From CAZKEW01 sp964580435 (GTDB lineage Bacteria; Acidobacteriota; Aminicenantia; Aminicenantales; UBA8522): a stretch of 32,212 nt of DNA. Every line of letters starts with the position of its first letter. Position 1 is the stretch's first letter. This document shows positions 22,594 through 30,449 of this stretch, in pieces. The notes under the pieces are model-generated. The model did not search any database. It worked only from the letters and a program-made list of their open reading frames with translations, and was not told the origin of the DNA. The stretch is from the NCBI GenBank assembly GCA_964580435.1, contig CAZOKP010000024.1, positions 1 through 32,212 of the forward strand, in the 5' to 3' direction. The position numbers and the translations under genes were made by a program.

Positions 22594-24746
22594 TTCGTTT
22601 TGACGATATCCTCGAAAAAGTAGCCGCTTCCTACAGCGAGAAAGACGTCAACCTGCTCAAGAAGGCTTACGTTTTTGCCGCCCAAGCGCATAAGGGCCAG
22701 ACCCGCCGCTCCGGCGAGCCCTATTTGAGCCACCCCTTGGAAGTCGCCAGCATGCTCGCCGACATGAGGCTGGACAATACGACTCTCGTGGCCGGGCTCC
22801 TTCACGACGTCCTTGAGGACACGGATATTACCGCCGCCGACCTCCGCGAGAATTTCGGACCAGAGGTAGCCGACCTCGTCGAGGGCGTGACCAAGATCAG
22901 TCGTGTCCAGGAAACCTCGCCCGAGGTCCGGCAGGCGGAGACGATCCGCAAGATCATCCTGGCCATGACCGATGACCTCAGGGTCATATTTATCAAGCTG
23001 GCCGACCGCATCCACAACCTCAAAACACTCAAGTTCTTGCCCGAGGACAAACAAAAGCAGGTCGCCAAAGAGACGCTGGAGATCTATGCGCCCATCGCCA
23101 ACCGCCTCGGGATGGGAAGGATCAAGGCCGAGCTCGAGGACCTCTCTTTCCGCTACGTCAATCCTGACGCTTATTTCCGGATCGTGGCGCTGGTCGAACC
23201 GCAGCGCCAAAAGGCGGAGAAAGAGCTCGGCAAGCTCAAGGCGACGCTCGAAGGCTTGATGAAGGAAAACAATATTCCTGTTGAAATCCAAGACCGGATC
23301 AAGCGCCTCTACAGTATTTATGACAAAATGCAGAGGCGTGGAATCGATTTCGATCAGGTCTATGATTTCATGGCCCTCCGGCTCATCACGGACACAGTCA
23401 AAAACTGCTATGCCGCCCTGGGCATCATCCACCAGAAATGGTCGGCGATTCCTCATCGCTTCCGGGACTTTATCGGAATGCCCAAGCCTAATCTTTACCA
23501 GGCTTTGCATACGACGATCATCACTGAGGGCAAGCAGACGGTCGAGATCCAGATCAGGACCCCAGACATGCACCAGCTGGCGGAAAACGGGATCGCCGCC
23601 CACTGGAAGTACAAAGAGCAGGACCCGTCCATGCTGGTCCGGGAGGACAGGCGCCTGGAATGGCTGCGGGAAATGGCCGATCTCTACAAAGAACAAAAAA
23701 GCCCGCGGGAGTTCCTGAAAAACCTCAAGGCCGACCTCATTCCCGAAGAGGTCTACGTGTTCACCCCGAAGGGCAAGGTCATCAACCTTCCCTTAGGAGG
23801 GTCGGCCCTTGATTTTGCCTTCAGAATTCATACGCAAATCGGGCTCCACGCCACCGGCGCAAAGATCAACGGAAAGCTCGCCCCTCTCAAGGCTATCCTT
23901 AAAATGGGGGATATCGTCGAGATCTCCACCTCGGCGGAAAAAACGCCGCGGCGGCACTGGCTGAATATTGTTTTTACCTCGGGTGCCCGCCACCAGATCA
24001 AGCACTGGCTCAATCAGCAGGAAAAGGCCAAAAGCATGGCCCTGGGAAAAAAGATCTGGGACAAGGAATCCCGGAAATATACCCTCCCTCCCGAGCTCTT
24101 GAAGGGACAAAATCTCCTCCGCCGCCTGGCCGAAATCCTGCCTCTCAAGATCACGAACCTGGATCACTTTTACGCTCTCATCGGCCTGGGCAAGGTTGTT
24201 ATCAACAAAAAATTCATGGCCAAACTCAACCCGGCTGGAGAACCCGCCGAAAAGAAAAAGGATTTACTGCAAAAATTCGTGGAAAAGGTCAGCGGCAAGC
24301 CCCCCTCGGGAATCCAGGTCACTACGCCTTCTGCCGAATTTATCCAACTGGCCCGCTGTTGTTCTCCCATCAAAGGAGAACCGATCATCGGCTACATGAC
24401 CGCCGGAAAAGGGATAACCATCCACTCCACGCGATGTCCGCTTGTGGCCAAGGAAATCCTCGACAGCGAGCGGATGGTCGAGGTGTCCTGGGATTCCGCT
24501 ACCTCGGCCGACTCTTACAAAACCCGCCTCTTGATCAAGGCCAACGATTACCCGGGCGTCCTGGCCAGGGTCGCCACCGTCATCACTCAGCTCGGAGGCA
24601 ATATCACCAAGGCTGAAGTCATAACCACCGCGGACAAAAAGGCCCAGATCAAGCTCAGGCTCACCATCCGGGACATGAAGCACCTCGAGGCCATCATGAA
24701 GAAGATCGCCGGGATCAAAGAGATTTATTCTGTCGACAGGGTCTGA
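22590..24746 (+). CDS. Bifunctional (p)ppGpp synthetase/hydrolase (RelA/SpoT)
   Basis: This is a 718-residue long RSH protein. The hydrolase HD domain shows H49, HD at 72-73 and EDT at 76-78, all intact. The synthetase domain at about 230-345 has RIKRLYSIYDKM and RFRDFIGMPKPNLYQALHT. A TGS domain follows at about 385-445 (VYVFTPKGKVINLP) with an ACT domain at the C-terminus (about 645-718, DYPGVLARVATVI). With both catalytic domains apparently intact, it probably makes and degrades (p)ppGpp. ATG 22590 overlaps the gmhB stop (ATGA), so the alarmone enzyme is translationally coupled to LPS-core genes. Confidence 0.95.
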   Translation: MIRFDDILEKVAASYSEKDVNLLKKAYVFAAQAHKGQTRRSGEPYLSHPLEVASMLADMRLDNTTLVAGLLHDVLEDTDITAADLRENFGPEVADLVEGVTKISRVQETSPEVRQAETIRKIILAMTDDLRVIFIKLADRIHNLKTLKFLPEDKQKQVAKETLEIYAPIANRLGMGRIKAELEDLSFRYVNPDAYFRIVALVEPQRQKAEKELGKLKATLEGLMKENNIPVEIQDRIKRLYSIYDKMQRRGIDFDQVYDFMALRLITDTVKNCYAALGIIHQKWSAIPHRFRDFIGMPKPNLYQALHTTIITEGKQTVEIQIRTPDMHQLAENGIAAHWKYKEQDPSMLVREDRRLEWLREMADLYKEQKSPREFLKNLKADLIPEEVYVFTPKGKVINLPLGGSALDFAFRIHTQIGLHATGAKINGKLAPLKAILKMGDIVEISTSAEKTPRRHWLNIVFTSGARHQIKHWLNQQEKAKSMALGKKIWDKESRKYTLPPELLKGQNLLRRLAEILPLKITNLDHFYALIGLGKVVINKKFMAKLNPAGEPAEKKKDLLQKFVEKVSGKPPSGIQVTTPSAEFIQLARCCSPIKGEPIIGYMTAGKGITIHSTRCPLVAKEILDSERMVEVSWDSATSADSYKTRLLIKANDYPGVLARVATVITQLGGNITKAEVITTADKKAQIKLRLTIRDMKHLEAIMKKIAGIKEIYSVDRV

Positions 24747-24755
24747 AACGGCCCG

Positions 24756-24947
24756 CTAAACGGCCTTGGCCACTTTTCCCGACCGCAGGCAGCGCGTGCA
24801 GACCCAGATCTTGCGCACCCCTGATGCAGTCTTGGCTTTGACCTGCTGAAGATTGGGCTTCCATTTTTTGGGTGAAGCCTTGTGGGAATGGCTGACGCTG
24901 TGCCCAAAGGCAGGTCCTTTATGACAGACGGCGCAAACTTTCGGCAT
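24756..24947 (-). CDS. rpmB: 50S ribosomal protein L28
   Basis: This is a 63-residue L28 with paired cysteines CAVC at the N-terminus and CTRC near residue 50, the zinc-binding form, plus the typical core GHSVSHSHKASPKKWKPNLQ. It is convergent with the relA/spoT gene, nine bases apart. The ATG has a GAGAG site upstream and its own promoter. Confidence 0.95.
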   Translation of the reverse strand: MPKVCAVCHKGPAFGHSVSHSHKASPKKWKPNLQQVKAKTASGVRKIWVCTRCLRSGKVAKAV

Positions 24948-24970
24948 CTTGACTCTCTTTCAAGGGCAAC

Positions 24971-24999
24971 TTTATATCACAAAGGGGGGCTCCGCGCAA
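24971..24999 (-). promoter_or_regulatory. Promoter of rpmB
   Basis: On the minus strand TTGCGC (24999-24994) and TATAAA (24976-24971) are spaced by 17 bases, with an extended TGA just before the -10. The -35 begins four bases beyond the folD stop. The start near 24964 leaves a leader of about 17 bases. Confidence 0.55.
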
Positions 25000-25002
25000 T
25001 CT

Positions 25003-25923
25003 CTATTTCAGCCCGCGGCGCCGCTTGAAGGCCTCAAGCGTATTCTTCATCAGCATGGCCACGGTCAGGAGCCCGACGCCGCCGGGGACGGGAGTCATCC
25101 AGCCGGCCTTTTCAAAGGCACGCGGATGCACATCGCCGACGACCGTATAGCCCTTTTCTGCAAAGTCCTTCTCCCTCTTTTCGTCTTTCCCGAAGAGATC
25201 TTCTATTTTGGCTTTGTCGGCCAGCTGATTGATCCCCACATCAATGACCACCGCTCCGTCTTTGACAAAATTGGGGAGGACGAAGGCCGCTTTGCCCATG
25301 GCGGCGATAAGGATGTCGGCCCGGGAAGCGATGCCCGCCAAGTTCCTTGTCTTGGAATGACAGATGGTGACGGTGGCGTTCTCATTGGTCAGCATCGCCG
25401 CCAGCGGCTTCCCGACAATCAGGCTCCGACCGATAATGACAACATCCTGGCCTTCGACAGGAATCTGGTAAAACTTTAGCAATTCGATTATGCCCATCGG
25501 GGTGCAGGGTTTCAGGCCCTCCTGGTTGCTCATCAGGTTGCCCAGGCTGAAGGGATGAAACCCGTCCACGTCTTTCTCGGGCGATATCGTGCAGATGATG
25601 TCATGGGCGGTGAGATGAGACGGGAGCGGAAGCTGGACGAGAATGCCGTCGACATCGTCGCGCCTATTCAGCGCCTCGATCTTTTCTTTGAGCCCCGCGG
25701 CATCCACAGACGCCGGGAGAGTGAGGATTTCCCCGGCAATCCCCAGGGCCCGGCTGGCTTTTTCCTTGCTTCTTAAATAAATCTGGGAAGACTTGTTTTC
25801 TCCCACAAGGATTCCGGTCAGGCCTGGCACTGCGTTCGCCGTTTTCAGCCAATGGGCCACCTCCGCCCCGACCTCTTCTTTGATTCTTTCTGCCAGTGGT
25901 TTCCCTTCGATCCAGCTTCCCAT
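25003..25923 (-). CDS. folD: Methylenetetrahydrofolate dehydrogenase/cyclohydrolase FolD
   Basis: FolD is a bifunctional enzyme interconverting 5,10-methylene-, 5,10-methenyl- and 10-formyl-tetrahydrofolate. The product is 306 residues with the catalytic Tyr and Lys in SSQIYLRSKEKA near 45-57. DGILVQLPLP lies near 94, the NADP loop GRSLIVGKPLAAML near 164 and the C-terminal TPVPGGVGLLTVAML motif near 274. GAGGAGG lies before the ATG. It is divergent from dnaA. Confidence 0.97.
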   Translation of the reverse strand: MGSWIEGKPLAERIKEEVGAEVAHWLKTANAVPGLTGILVGENKSSQIYLRSKEKASRALGIAGEILTLPASVDAAGLKEKIEALNRRDDVDGILVQLPLPSHLTAHDIICTISPEKDVDGFHPFSLGNLMSNQEGLKPCTPMGIIELLKFYQIPVEGQDVVIIGRSLIVGKPLAAMLTNENATVTICHSKTRNLAGIASRADILIAAMGKAAFVLPNFVKDGAVVIDVGINQLADKAKIEDLFGKDEKREKDFAEKGYTVVGDVHPRAFEKAGWMTPVPGGVGLLTVAMLMKNTLEAFKRRRGLK

Positions 25924-25951
25924 AGATTCCTCCTCTCTCTATAAGGCCGTC

Positions 25952-25980
25952 ATTATACCTGGGCTGCATTTTTAAGACAA
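25952..25980 (-). promoter_or_regulatory. Promoter of folD
   Basis: On the minus strand TTGTCT (25980-25975) and a perfect TATAAT (25957-25952) are spaced by 17 bases, giving a leader of about 20 bases with the GAGGAGG site. Confidence 0.65.
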
Positions 25981-26017
25981 CTCACCCCTGCATGAGTCAT
26001 TCTTTTCACAAAACCAC

Positions 26018-26046
26018 TTGAAATCGGGTTTTTGCCGTGCTATGAT
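26018..26046 (+). promoter_or_regulatory. Promoter of dnaA
   Basis: TTGAAA (26018-26023) and TATGAT (26041-26046) have a 17-base spacer, and a TGC immediately precedes the -10 (extended -10). The start near 26053 places the DnaA-box-like sites inside the leader. Confidence 0.7.
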
Positions 26047-26087
26047 TTTGGGGCCTTCTTGGCCGTCCCCCAGCAAAACATGAAGGT

Positions 26088-26119
26088 TTTTCCACAATTG
26101 TGGAAATTTCTGTGGAAAT
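26088..26119 (+). promoter_or_regulatory. Cluster of DnaA-box-like sites in the dnaA leader
   Basis: TTTTCCACA at 26088-26096 fits the TTWTNCACA consensus. It overlaps an 18-bp perfect palindrome TTTCCACAATTGTGGAAA (26089-26106). TGTGGAAAT, the reverse of ATTTCCACA (one mismatch), occurs at 26099-26107 and again at 26111-26119, 12 bases apart. Three sites in 32 bases between the promoter and the ATG at 26133 suggest DnaA autoregulation, or part of the replication origin. Confidence 0.65.
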
Positions 26120-26132
26120 CAAATGAGCGGCG

Positions 26133-27464
26133 ATGCAAGATAAAGAAAAGCTTAATTGTTGGCTTCAGGTCCTCCAGGAGATCAAGAAAAAGGTCGACCA
26201 GAACAGCTACGAAACTTGGTTTGAGCCGACCCTCTATATCGGCCGAGAAAAAGACATCCTCTACATCAAGGTCCCCAACTCATACTTCAGGGACTGGCTT
26301 TCCTTCCATTATTCCGGCCTCATCCAAGAGAGCGCCGAGTCCCTCTTTGGAAGGCCCTTCGAGATAAAGTATATCTTTGAAGAGACGCCGGCGCCCTTCA
26401 TGCGGCGCTCTCCGGAAGAACGGCGCGCTCAACACGGGGCCCTTCTCAACCCCAACCTCAACCCCAACTACATCTTTGACAATTTCGTCGTCGGCTCATG
26501 CAATCAATTTGCTCACGCGGCCGCCATAGCTGTGGCCAAAAATCCCGCCAAGTCCTATAACCCGCTTTATATCTATGGCGGGGCGGGCCTGGGCAAGACT
26601 CACCTCATGAACGCCATCGGCCACTTCACCCTGAACAAGCACCACCGTTTGAAGATCCTTTATGTGACTACGGAAAAATTCATGAACGACCTGATCAACC
26701 ATCTCCAATACGGCAAAGTCCTTGATTTCCGCCAAAAATACAGATCCGTGGACGTCCTCTTGATGGATGATATCCACTATCTCTCCGGCCGGGAAAGAAC
26801 CAAGGAAGAATTTTTCCATACATTCAACCATCTCTATGAGAACCAAAAACAGATCGTGATTTCGAGCGACTGTCCACCCAAGGAAATTCCACAGCTCGAG
26901 GAGCGGTTCAGTTCCCGGTTCGAGTGGGGCCTGATTGCCGACCTGAAGCCGCCCGATATCGAGACCCGGATCGCCATCCTCAAAAAAAAGGCCGACATTG
27001 AAGGGGTCGCGCTCCCCGAGAGCGTCGCTCTTTTTATTGCCGACAAAGTCCATTCTAATATCCGAGAACTCGAAGGCTATTTACGACGGGTGATCGCCTA
27101 CGCTTCTTTGAAAGGAGAAAAGGTCGATCTCGATATCGCCAAGGAAGCCTTGAAGAGTCTGTTGGAATCTATGGCCTCCGTCGTCACTGTGGAAAAAATC
27201 CAGAAACTGGTCTGCCACCAGTATAAGCTCAAGCTGTCCCAGCTCAAATCAAAAAACAACTCTCCCAAGGTCGCTTTCCCCCGACAGGTGGCCATGTATC
27301 TCTCCAGAGAGTTGGCTAAAATTTCTTTGCCGGAAATCGGGAAAAAATTTGGTGGGAAACATCATACAACGGTCCTCCATAGTATTCGCAAAATCGAAAA
27401 AATGCGCCGCAAGAATCCGGAATTCAACAAAGAAATAAACAGCCTGATCGGCCTCATTCAATAA
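26133..27464 (+). CDS. dnaA: Chromosomal replication initiator DnaA
   Basis: DnaA is the AAA+ initiator that melts the origin and loads helicase. The product is 443 residues. Domain I is about 1-85 (WLQVLQEIKKKVDQNSYETWF) and domain II is very short. Walker A GGAGLGKTH lies at 149-157, Walker B VLLMDDIHYL near 210 and sensor-region residues near 265. Domain IV is the C-terminal DNA-binding part, with FPRQVAMYLSRELAKISLPEIG and the signature FGGKHHTTVLHSIRKIE. The ATG at 26133 has only a weak ribosome-binding site (GAGCGG). It is followed by dnaN, the classic origin-region order. Confidence 0.97.
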   Translation: MQDKEKLNCWLQVLQEIKKKVDQNSYETWFEPTLYIGREKDILYIKVPNSYFRDWLSFHYSGLIQESAESLFGRPFEIKYIFEETPAPFMRRSPEERRAQHGALLNPNLNPNYIFDNFVVGSCNQFAHAAAIAVAKNPAKSYNPLYIYGGAGLGKTHLMNAIGHFTLNKHHRLKILYVTTEKFMNDLINHLQYGKVLDFRQKYRSVDVLLMDDIHYLSGRERTKEEFFHTFNHLYENQKQIVISSDCPPKEIPQLEERFSSRFEWGLIADLKPPDIETRIAILKKKADIEGVALPESVALFIADKVHSNIRELEGYLRRVIAYASLKGEKVDLDIAKEALKSLLESMASVVTVEKIQKLVCHQYKLKLSQLKSKNNSPKVAFPRQVAMYLSRELAKISLPEIGKKFGGKHHTTVLHSIRKIEKMRRKNPEFNKEINSLIGLIQ

Positions 27465-27486
27465 TGAAATCAAAGTCTTGCCGATG

Positions 27487-27560
27487 TTTTGCACATTTCC
27501 AATTGATTTTATTCTTCTTCTTAATTACATTATCTTTAAATATAAATAAAGAATAAGATA
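27487..27560 (+). other. AT-rich dnaA-dnaN spacer, possible origin unwinding region
   Basis: The 122-base spacer between dnaA and dnaN contains one consensus DnaA box, TTTTGCACA (27487-27495). It is followed by about 65 bases of strikingly AT-rich sequence (27500-27565) in an otherwise GC-rich window. This resembles a compact origin with an unwinding element. The AT-richness may also reflect the dnaN promoter. Confidence 0.4.
27503..27531 (+). promoter_or_regulatory. Possible promoter of dnaN
   Basis: TTGATT (27503-27508) and TACATT (27526-27531) are separated by 17 bases, upstream of AAAGGTG and the dnaN ATG. The match is moderate, and AT-rich sequence gives such matches easily. Confidence 0.35.
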
Positions 27561-27586
27561 AGAATATCTATGGAAAAGGTGAACCA

Positions 27587-28687
27587 ATGAGATTTTCGGT
27601 CATAAAAGAAACGATTCTGGATGAACTTCAACTTCTTCAGGGCATCGTTGAAAAAAGAAATACCATGCCTATTCTGGCGAATATTCTCATGAGCATAGGA
27701 GAAGGCCGGGTTGAGCTAACTGGGACGGACTTGGAAGTCGGGCTGAAGACGCATTTCGAGGCTAAAACGGAAGAAGCGGGAACGATCACGGTATCGGGGA
27801 AGAAAATATTTGAAATCGTCAAGTCCCTGCCGGATGAAGGGATCATCACATTCAAGGAGAACGAGGACCTGATGATGGAGGTTTCGTCGGGAAAGAGCGA
27901 ATTCAAGGTCCTCTGCTTGCCCAAAGAGGACTATCCTCAGGTTCCGGAAGCAAAATTCGAAAAAAAAATCGTCCTGCCGCTGGACAAACTCAAGGACATG
28001 ATCGACCGGGTGTATTACGCCATAGCTCAAGAACAGAGATATTATCTCAACGGGGCCCTCTTGATTCTAAAGAAAAACACCATGGAGCTCGTAAGCACCG
28101 ACGGGCACCGACTATCCTACACCTCAGCCTTTGTAGAAAATTTGGCCCCGACAGACGACGTCCGGGTGATTGTGGCCAAGAAAACGCTCGGAGAGTTAAG
28201 AAAAATGACCGATGGCAAGGTCGAATTTGATTACGACGAGAACAACCTGTTTTTTAAGGTCGGCAACCGCACGCTTATTTCTCGGATCATCGAGAGCAAA
28301 TTCCCCAATTTTGAAACGGTCATTCCCAAGGACAATCCGAATACCCTGCACATCCCCAAGGAAGGTTTCAGCCAGGCCATAAGAAGGGTTTCTCTTCTGT
28401 CCTCCGAGAGGTCAAAAGGCGTGAAGTTCTCCATAGAGAAAAATCTCCTAAAACTATTCTCCTCCAATCCGGAGATCGGCGAAGCCCGCGACAATCTGGA
28501 CGTCGAATACAAGGGCGCCGAGCTGGAGGTAGGATTCAATTCCCAGTACCTCATTGATTTTCTTTCGTCGGTCAGTTGCGAGAGGGTCCGACTGGAGCTC
28601 AAGGATGAGAACAGCGCGGCCGTTATGAGGCCGGAGCTCGAAGAAGATATCAAATATACGTATGTCCTGATGCCCATGAAGATTTAA
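27587..28687 (+). CDS. dnaN: DNA polymerase III sliding clamp (beta subunit)
   Basis: This is the 366-residue processivity clamp, made of three repeated clamp domains. MRFSVIKETILDELQLLQGIVEKRNTMPIL is the typical opening (shown here as MRFSVIKE then RNTMPIL), LVSTDGHRLS lies near 167, and the C-terminus ends YTYVLMPMKI, the usual VMPMRL-type clamp end. AAAGGTG precedes the ATG. The gene is normal in every respect I can see. Confidence 0.96.
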   Translation: MRFSVIKETILDELQLLQGIVEKRNTMPILANILMSIGEGRVELTGTDLEVGLKTHFEAKTEEAGTITVSGKKIFEIVKSLPDEGIITFKENEDLMMEVSSGKSEFKVLCLPKEDYPQVPEAKFEKKIVLPLDKLKDMIDRVYYAIAQEQRYYLNGALLILKKNTMELVSTDGHRLSYTSAFVENLAPTDDVRVIVAKKTLGELRKMTDGKVEFDYDENNLFFKVGNRTLISRIIESKFPNFETVIPKDNPNTLHIPKEGFSQAIRRVSLLSSERSKGVKFSIEKNLLKLFSSNPEIGEARDNLDVEYKGAELEVGFNSQYLIDFLSSVSCERVRLELKDENSAAVMRPELEEDIKYTYVLMPMKI

Positions 28688-28810
28688 CTGGGGCTCTAAG
28701 ATCATCGCTGGGCCGAGCCTTTCCTCGCAGTCGGCATTCCTGCCGCCAAACCTTCTTCCCCCCATTTTCGTAGTATCTCATGGGATTCTTTATCGGAGAG
28801 GAGAAAAGGC

Positions 28811-29518
28811 ATGAACTTGAAAAAACTCCTTCAATGGTCGTTTCTTAGTCTTGCTGTGGTCGGGATTGCCGCCTGTGAAACCGCTACGGAGCCAGAGGTC
28901 AAAATACAAAAGGTCGGGTTGGGAGAGGCCGATTTTGTCGAGGTCGATATCCACATGGGCGCCGGTGAATTGAACCTTGAGGGCGGGGCAGCGGACCTCA
29001 TGGAGGGGACCTTTCGCTATAATGTTGAGCGCTGGACGCCTGAGGTGGATTATCAGGTCTTTAATAAACAGGGCAAGCTTTCCATCCGACAGAGGAAAAA
29101 ACACGGCCTTCACCTGGGGCGGACCGAGAATACCTGGGATATCCGGTTGAACAATCATGTGCCCATGGACATGGCCATCAATTTGGGAGCGGGGAGCAGT
29201 GATTTAGACCTGCGGGAATTGTCCATCCGGCGCCTCGATGTCGATATGGGCGTCGGCGAGCTGAGTTTGGACCTCAGCGGTGAGCGCAAAGAAGACTTAA
29301 ACGCTAAGATAGAAGGAGGAATCGGGCACGGCACCATCTATCTGCCGGAGAATATTGGCATAAGAGCCGAGATAAAAGGCGGGATTGGGTCGATCCATGC
29401 CCCCGGGTTTCATAAAGACGGCCATATCTATACCAACGACGCTTACGGAAAGACGGCGGCCTCCATTGGCCTTCGCATCGAGGCGGGCATAGGCAGCATC
29501 GAGCTGCGGCTTCGCTAG
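28811..29518 (+). CDS. Toast-rack-like lipoprotein (LiaF-type C-terminal domain)
   Basis: The 235-residue product has a signal peptide and lipobox GIAAC (Cys near 22), with GAGAGGAG before the ATG. The body is a chain of short beta-strands with a recurring pattern of small Gly-rich turns and hydrophobic strands. Examples are MGAGELNLEG near 56, LGAGSSDLDL near 125, MGVGELSLDL near 145, GGIGHGTIYL near 171, GGIGSIHAPG near 189 and AGIGSIELRL at the C-terminus. This fits the toast-rack/DUF2154 class of solenoid-like envelope proteins. The exact function is unknown. It follows dnaN by 123 bases with no promoter I can clearly name, and ends before a convergent operon. Confidence 0.75.
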   Translation: MNLKKLLQWSFLSLAVVGIAACETATEPEVKIQKVGLGEADFVEVDIHMGAGELNLEGGAADLMEGTFRYNVERWTPEVDYQVFNKQGKLSIRQRKKHGLHLGRTENTWDIRLNNHVPMDMAINLGAGSSDLDLRELSIRRLDVDMGVGELSLDLSGERKEDLNAKIEGGIGHGTIYLPENIGIRAEIKGGIGSIHAPGFHKDGHIYTNDAYGKTAASIGLRIEAGIGSIELRLR

Positions 29519-29537
29519 GGCCGGAAGCCCCCCGGCC
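29519..29537 (+). terminator. GC-rich hairpin between convergent genes
   Basis: GGCCGG (29519-29524) and CCGGCC (29532-29537) form a perfect 6-bp stem with a 7-base loop right after the lipoprotein stop. No T-run follows, so it is not a standard intrinsic terminator; it may slow or stabilise transcript ends. Confidence 0.3.
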
Positions 29538-29570
29538 AGATGAGGCCCTGGCGCACCGGGGCGGTTCCCG

Positions 29571-30437
29571 TTACCGGAGCAGGAGAAGGGGCGTTTTGCC
29601 GGTGTGCAAGACCTTGTTGGAGACGCTTCCGAAGACCCACTGCCGCAGGCCTGACTTGCCGTGGCTGGTCATGATGACCAGCCCCATCTTCCCTGCTTTG
29701 GATAATTTAATGATTTCCTCGGCGGCGTTGCCGGTTCTCAACTCGCTGCACACCTTGACATTATTCTTTTCAAAATTTTTGATGGTCCTGTCAAGATAAG
29801 CGGCCAGCTCTTCTTTCATGGTGCTGACATATTGTTCGGAGAACTGAATATAATCCTGTCCCCCGATCGTGTGGACTCGTTGACCGGGCTCGACGACGCT
29901 GAGGAGGGTCACCTGCGATTTCAATTTTTTGGCCATTTCCAGGCCATAAGGCAGGGCTTGCTCACTGGTCGCTGAGCCGTCCAAGGGCAAGAGGACCCTG
30001 CTAAAGACGCCGGTCGGTCCTCCTTTTTTCTTGTTCTTGGATGCTCTCACGAGGAGGACCGAAACGAGGGCTCCATGGACTATCCTGTAGGCCGTGCTTC
30101 CCATTGTCCAGGGCAAGATACCAGAGTGCCCGTGGGAAACGGTTATGATCAGGCTCGCTTTCTGCTGCCCCGCGTATTCGAGAATTCTGTCCGCCGGGTT
30201 ACCGTCAAGGATCGCCGTTTTGATGACCGCCTTGTCCCCGCCCATATCGCGGCGCAGTTCATCGGCCGTCCTTTCGAGATAAACCTGGATCATGCGGCGG
30301 TATTCGGCGGCCCTTCCCTCCGAGACAGAGACGAGGTGGATTTCCGAATCGAACCCGGAAGCAAGCTCCTTGGCATAAACAAGCGCCAGTTCACCCAACC
30401 CCGAGCCATCCAGCGGGACGAGGATACGATCAAGCAT
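29571..30437 (-). CDS. Tandem universal stress protein (UspA family)
   Basis: This 288-residue protein has two Usp domains. Each begins with an RILVPLDGS or RVLLPLDGS strand (residues 4 and about 147). Each ends with an ATP-binding glycine motif: SHGHSGILPWTMGSTAYRIV near 108 and SHGKSGLRQWVFGSVSNKVL near 258, the second followed by TPLLLLR. It is probably a nucleotide-binding stress protein. GGGAGG precedes the ATG, 12 bases after the permease gene, so it is likely a regulator or partner of that transporter. Confidence 0.93.
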   Translation of the reverse strand: MLDRILVPLDGSGLGELALVYAKELASGFDSEIHLVSVSEGRAAEYRRMIQVYLERTADELRRDMGGDKAVIKTAILDGNPADRILEYAGQQKASLIITVSHGHSGILPWTMGSTAYRIVHGALVSVLLVRASKNKKKGGPTGVFSRVLLPLDGSATSEQALPYGLEMAKKLKSQVTLLSVVEPGQRVHTIGGQDYIQFSEQYVSTMKEELAAYLDRTIKNFEKNNVKVCSELRTGNAAEEIIKLSKAGKMGLVIMTSHGKSGLRQWVFGSVSNKVLHTGKTPLLLLR

Positions 30438-30449
30438 ATTAGCCTCCCA

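Noticed and set aside
22542..23696. 384-codon open frame antisense to the RelA/SpoT gene
   Set aside because: Its translation has no recognisable domain, and the opposite strand encodes a complete, motif-bearing RSH protein; long antisense frames are usual in GC-rich coding DNA.
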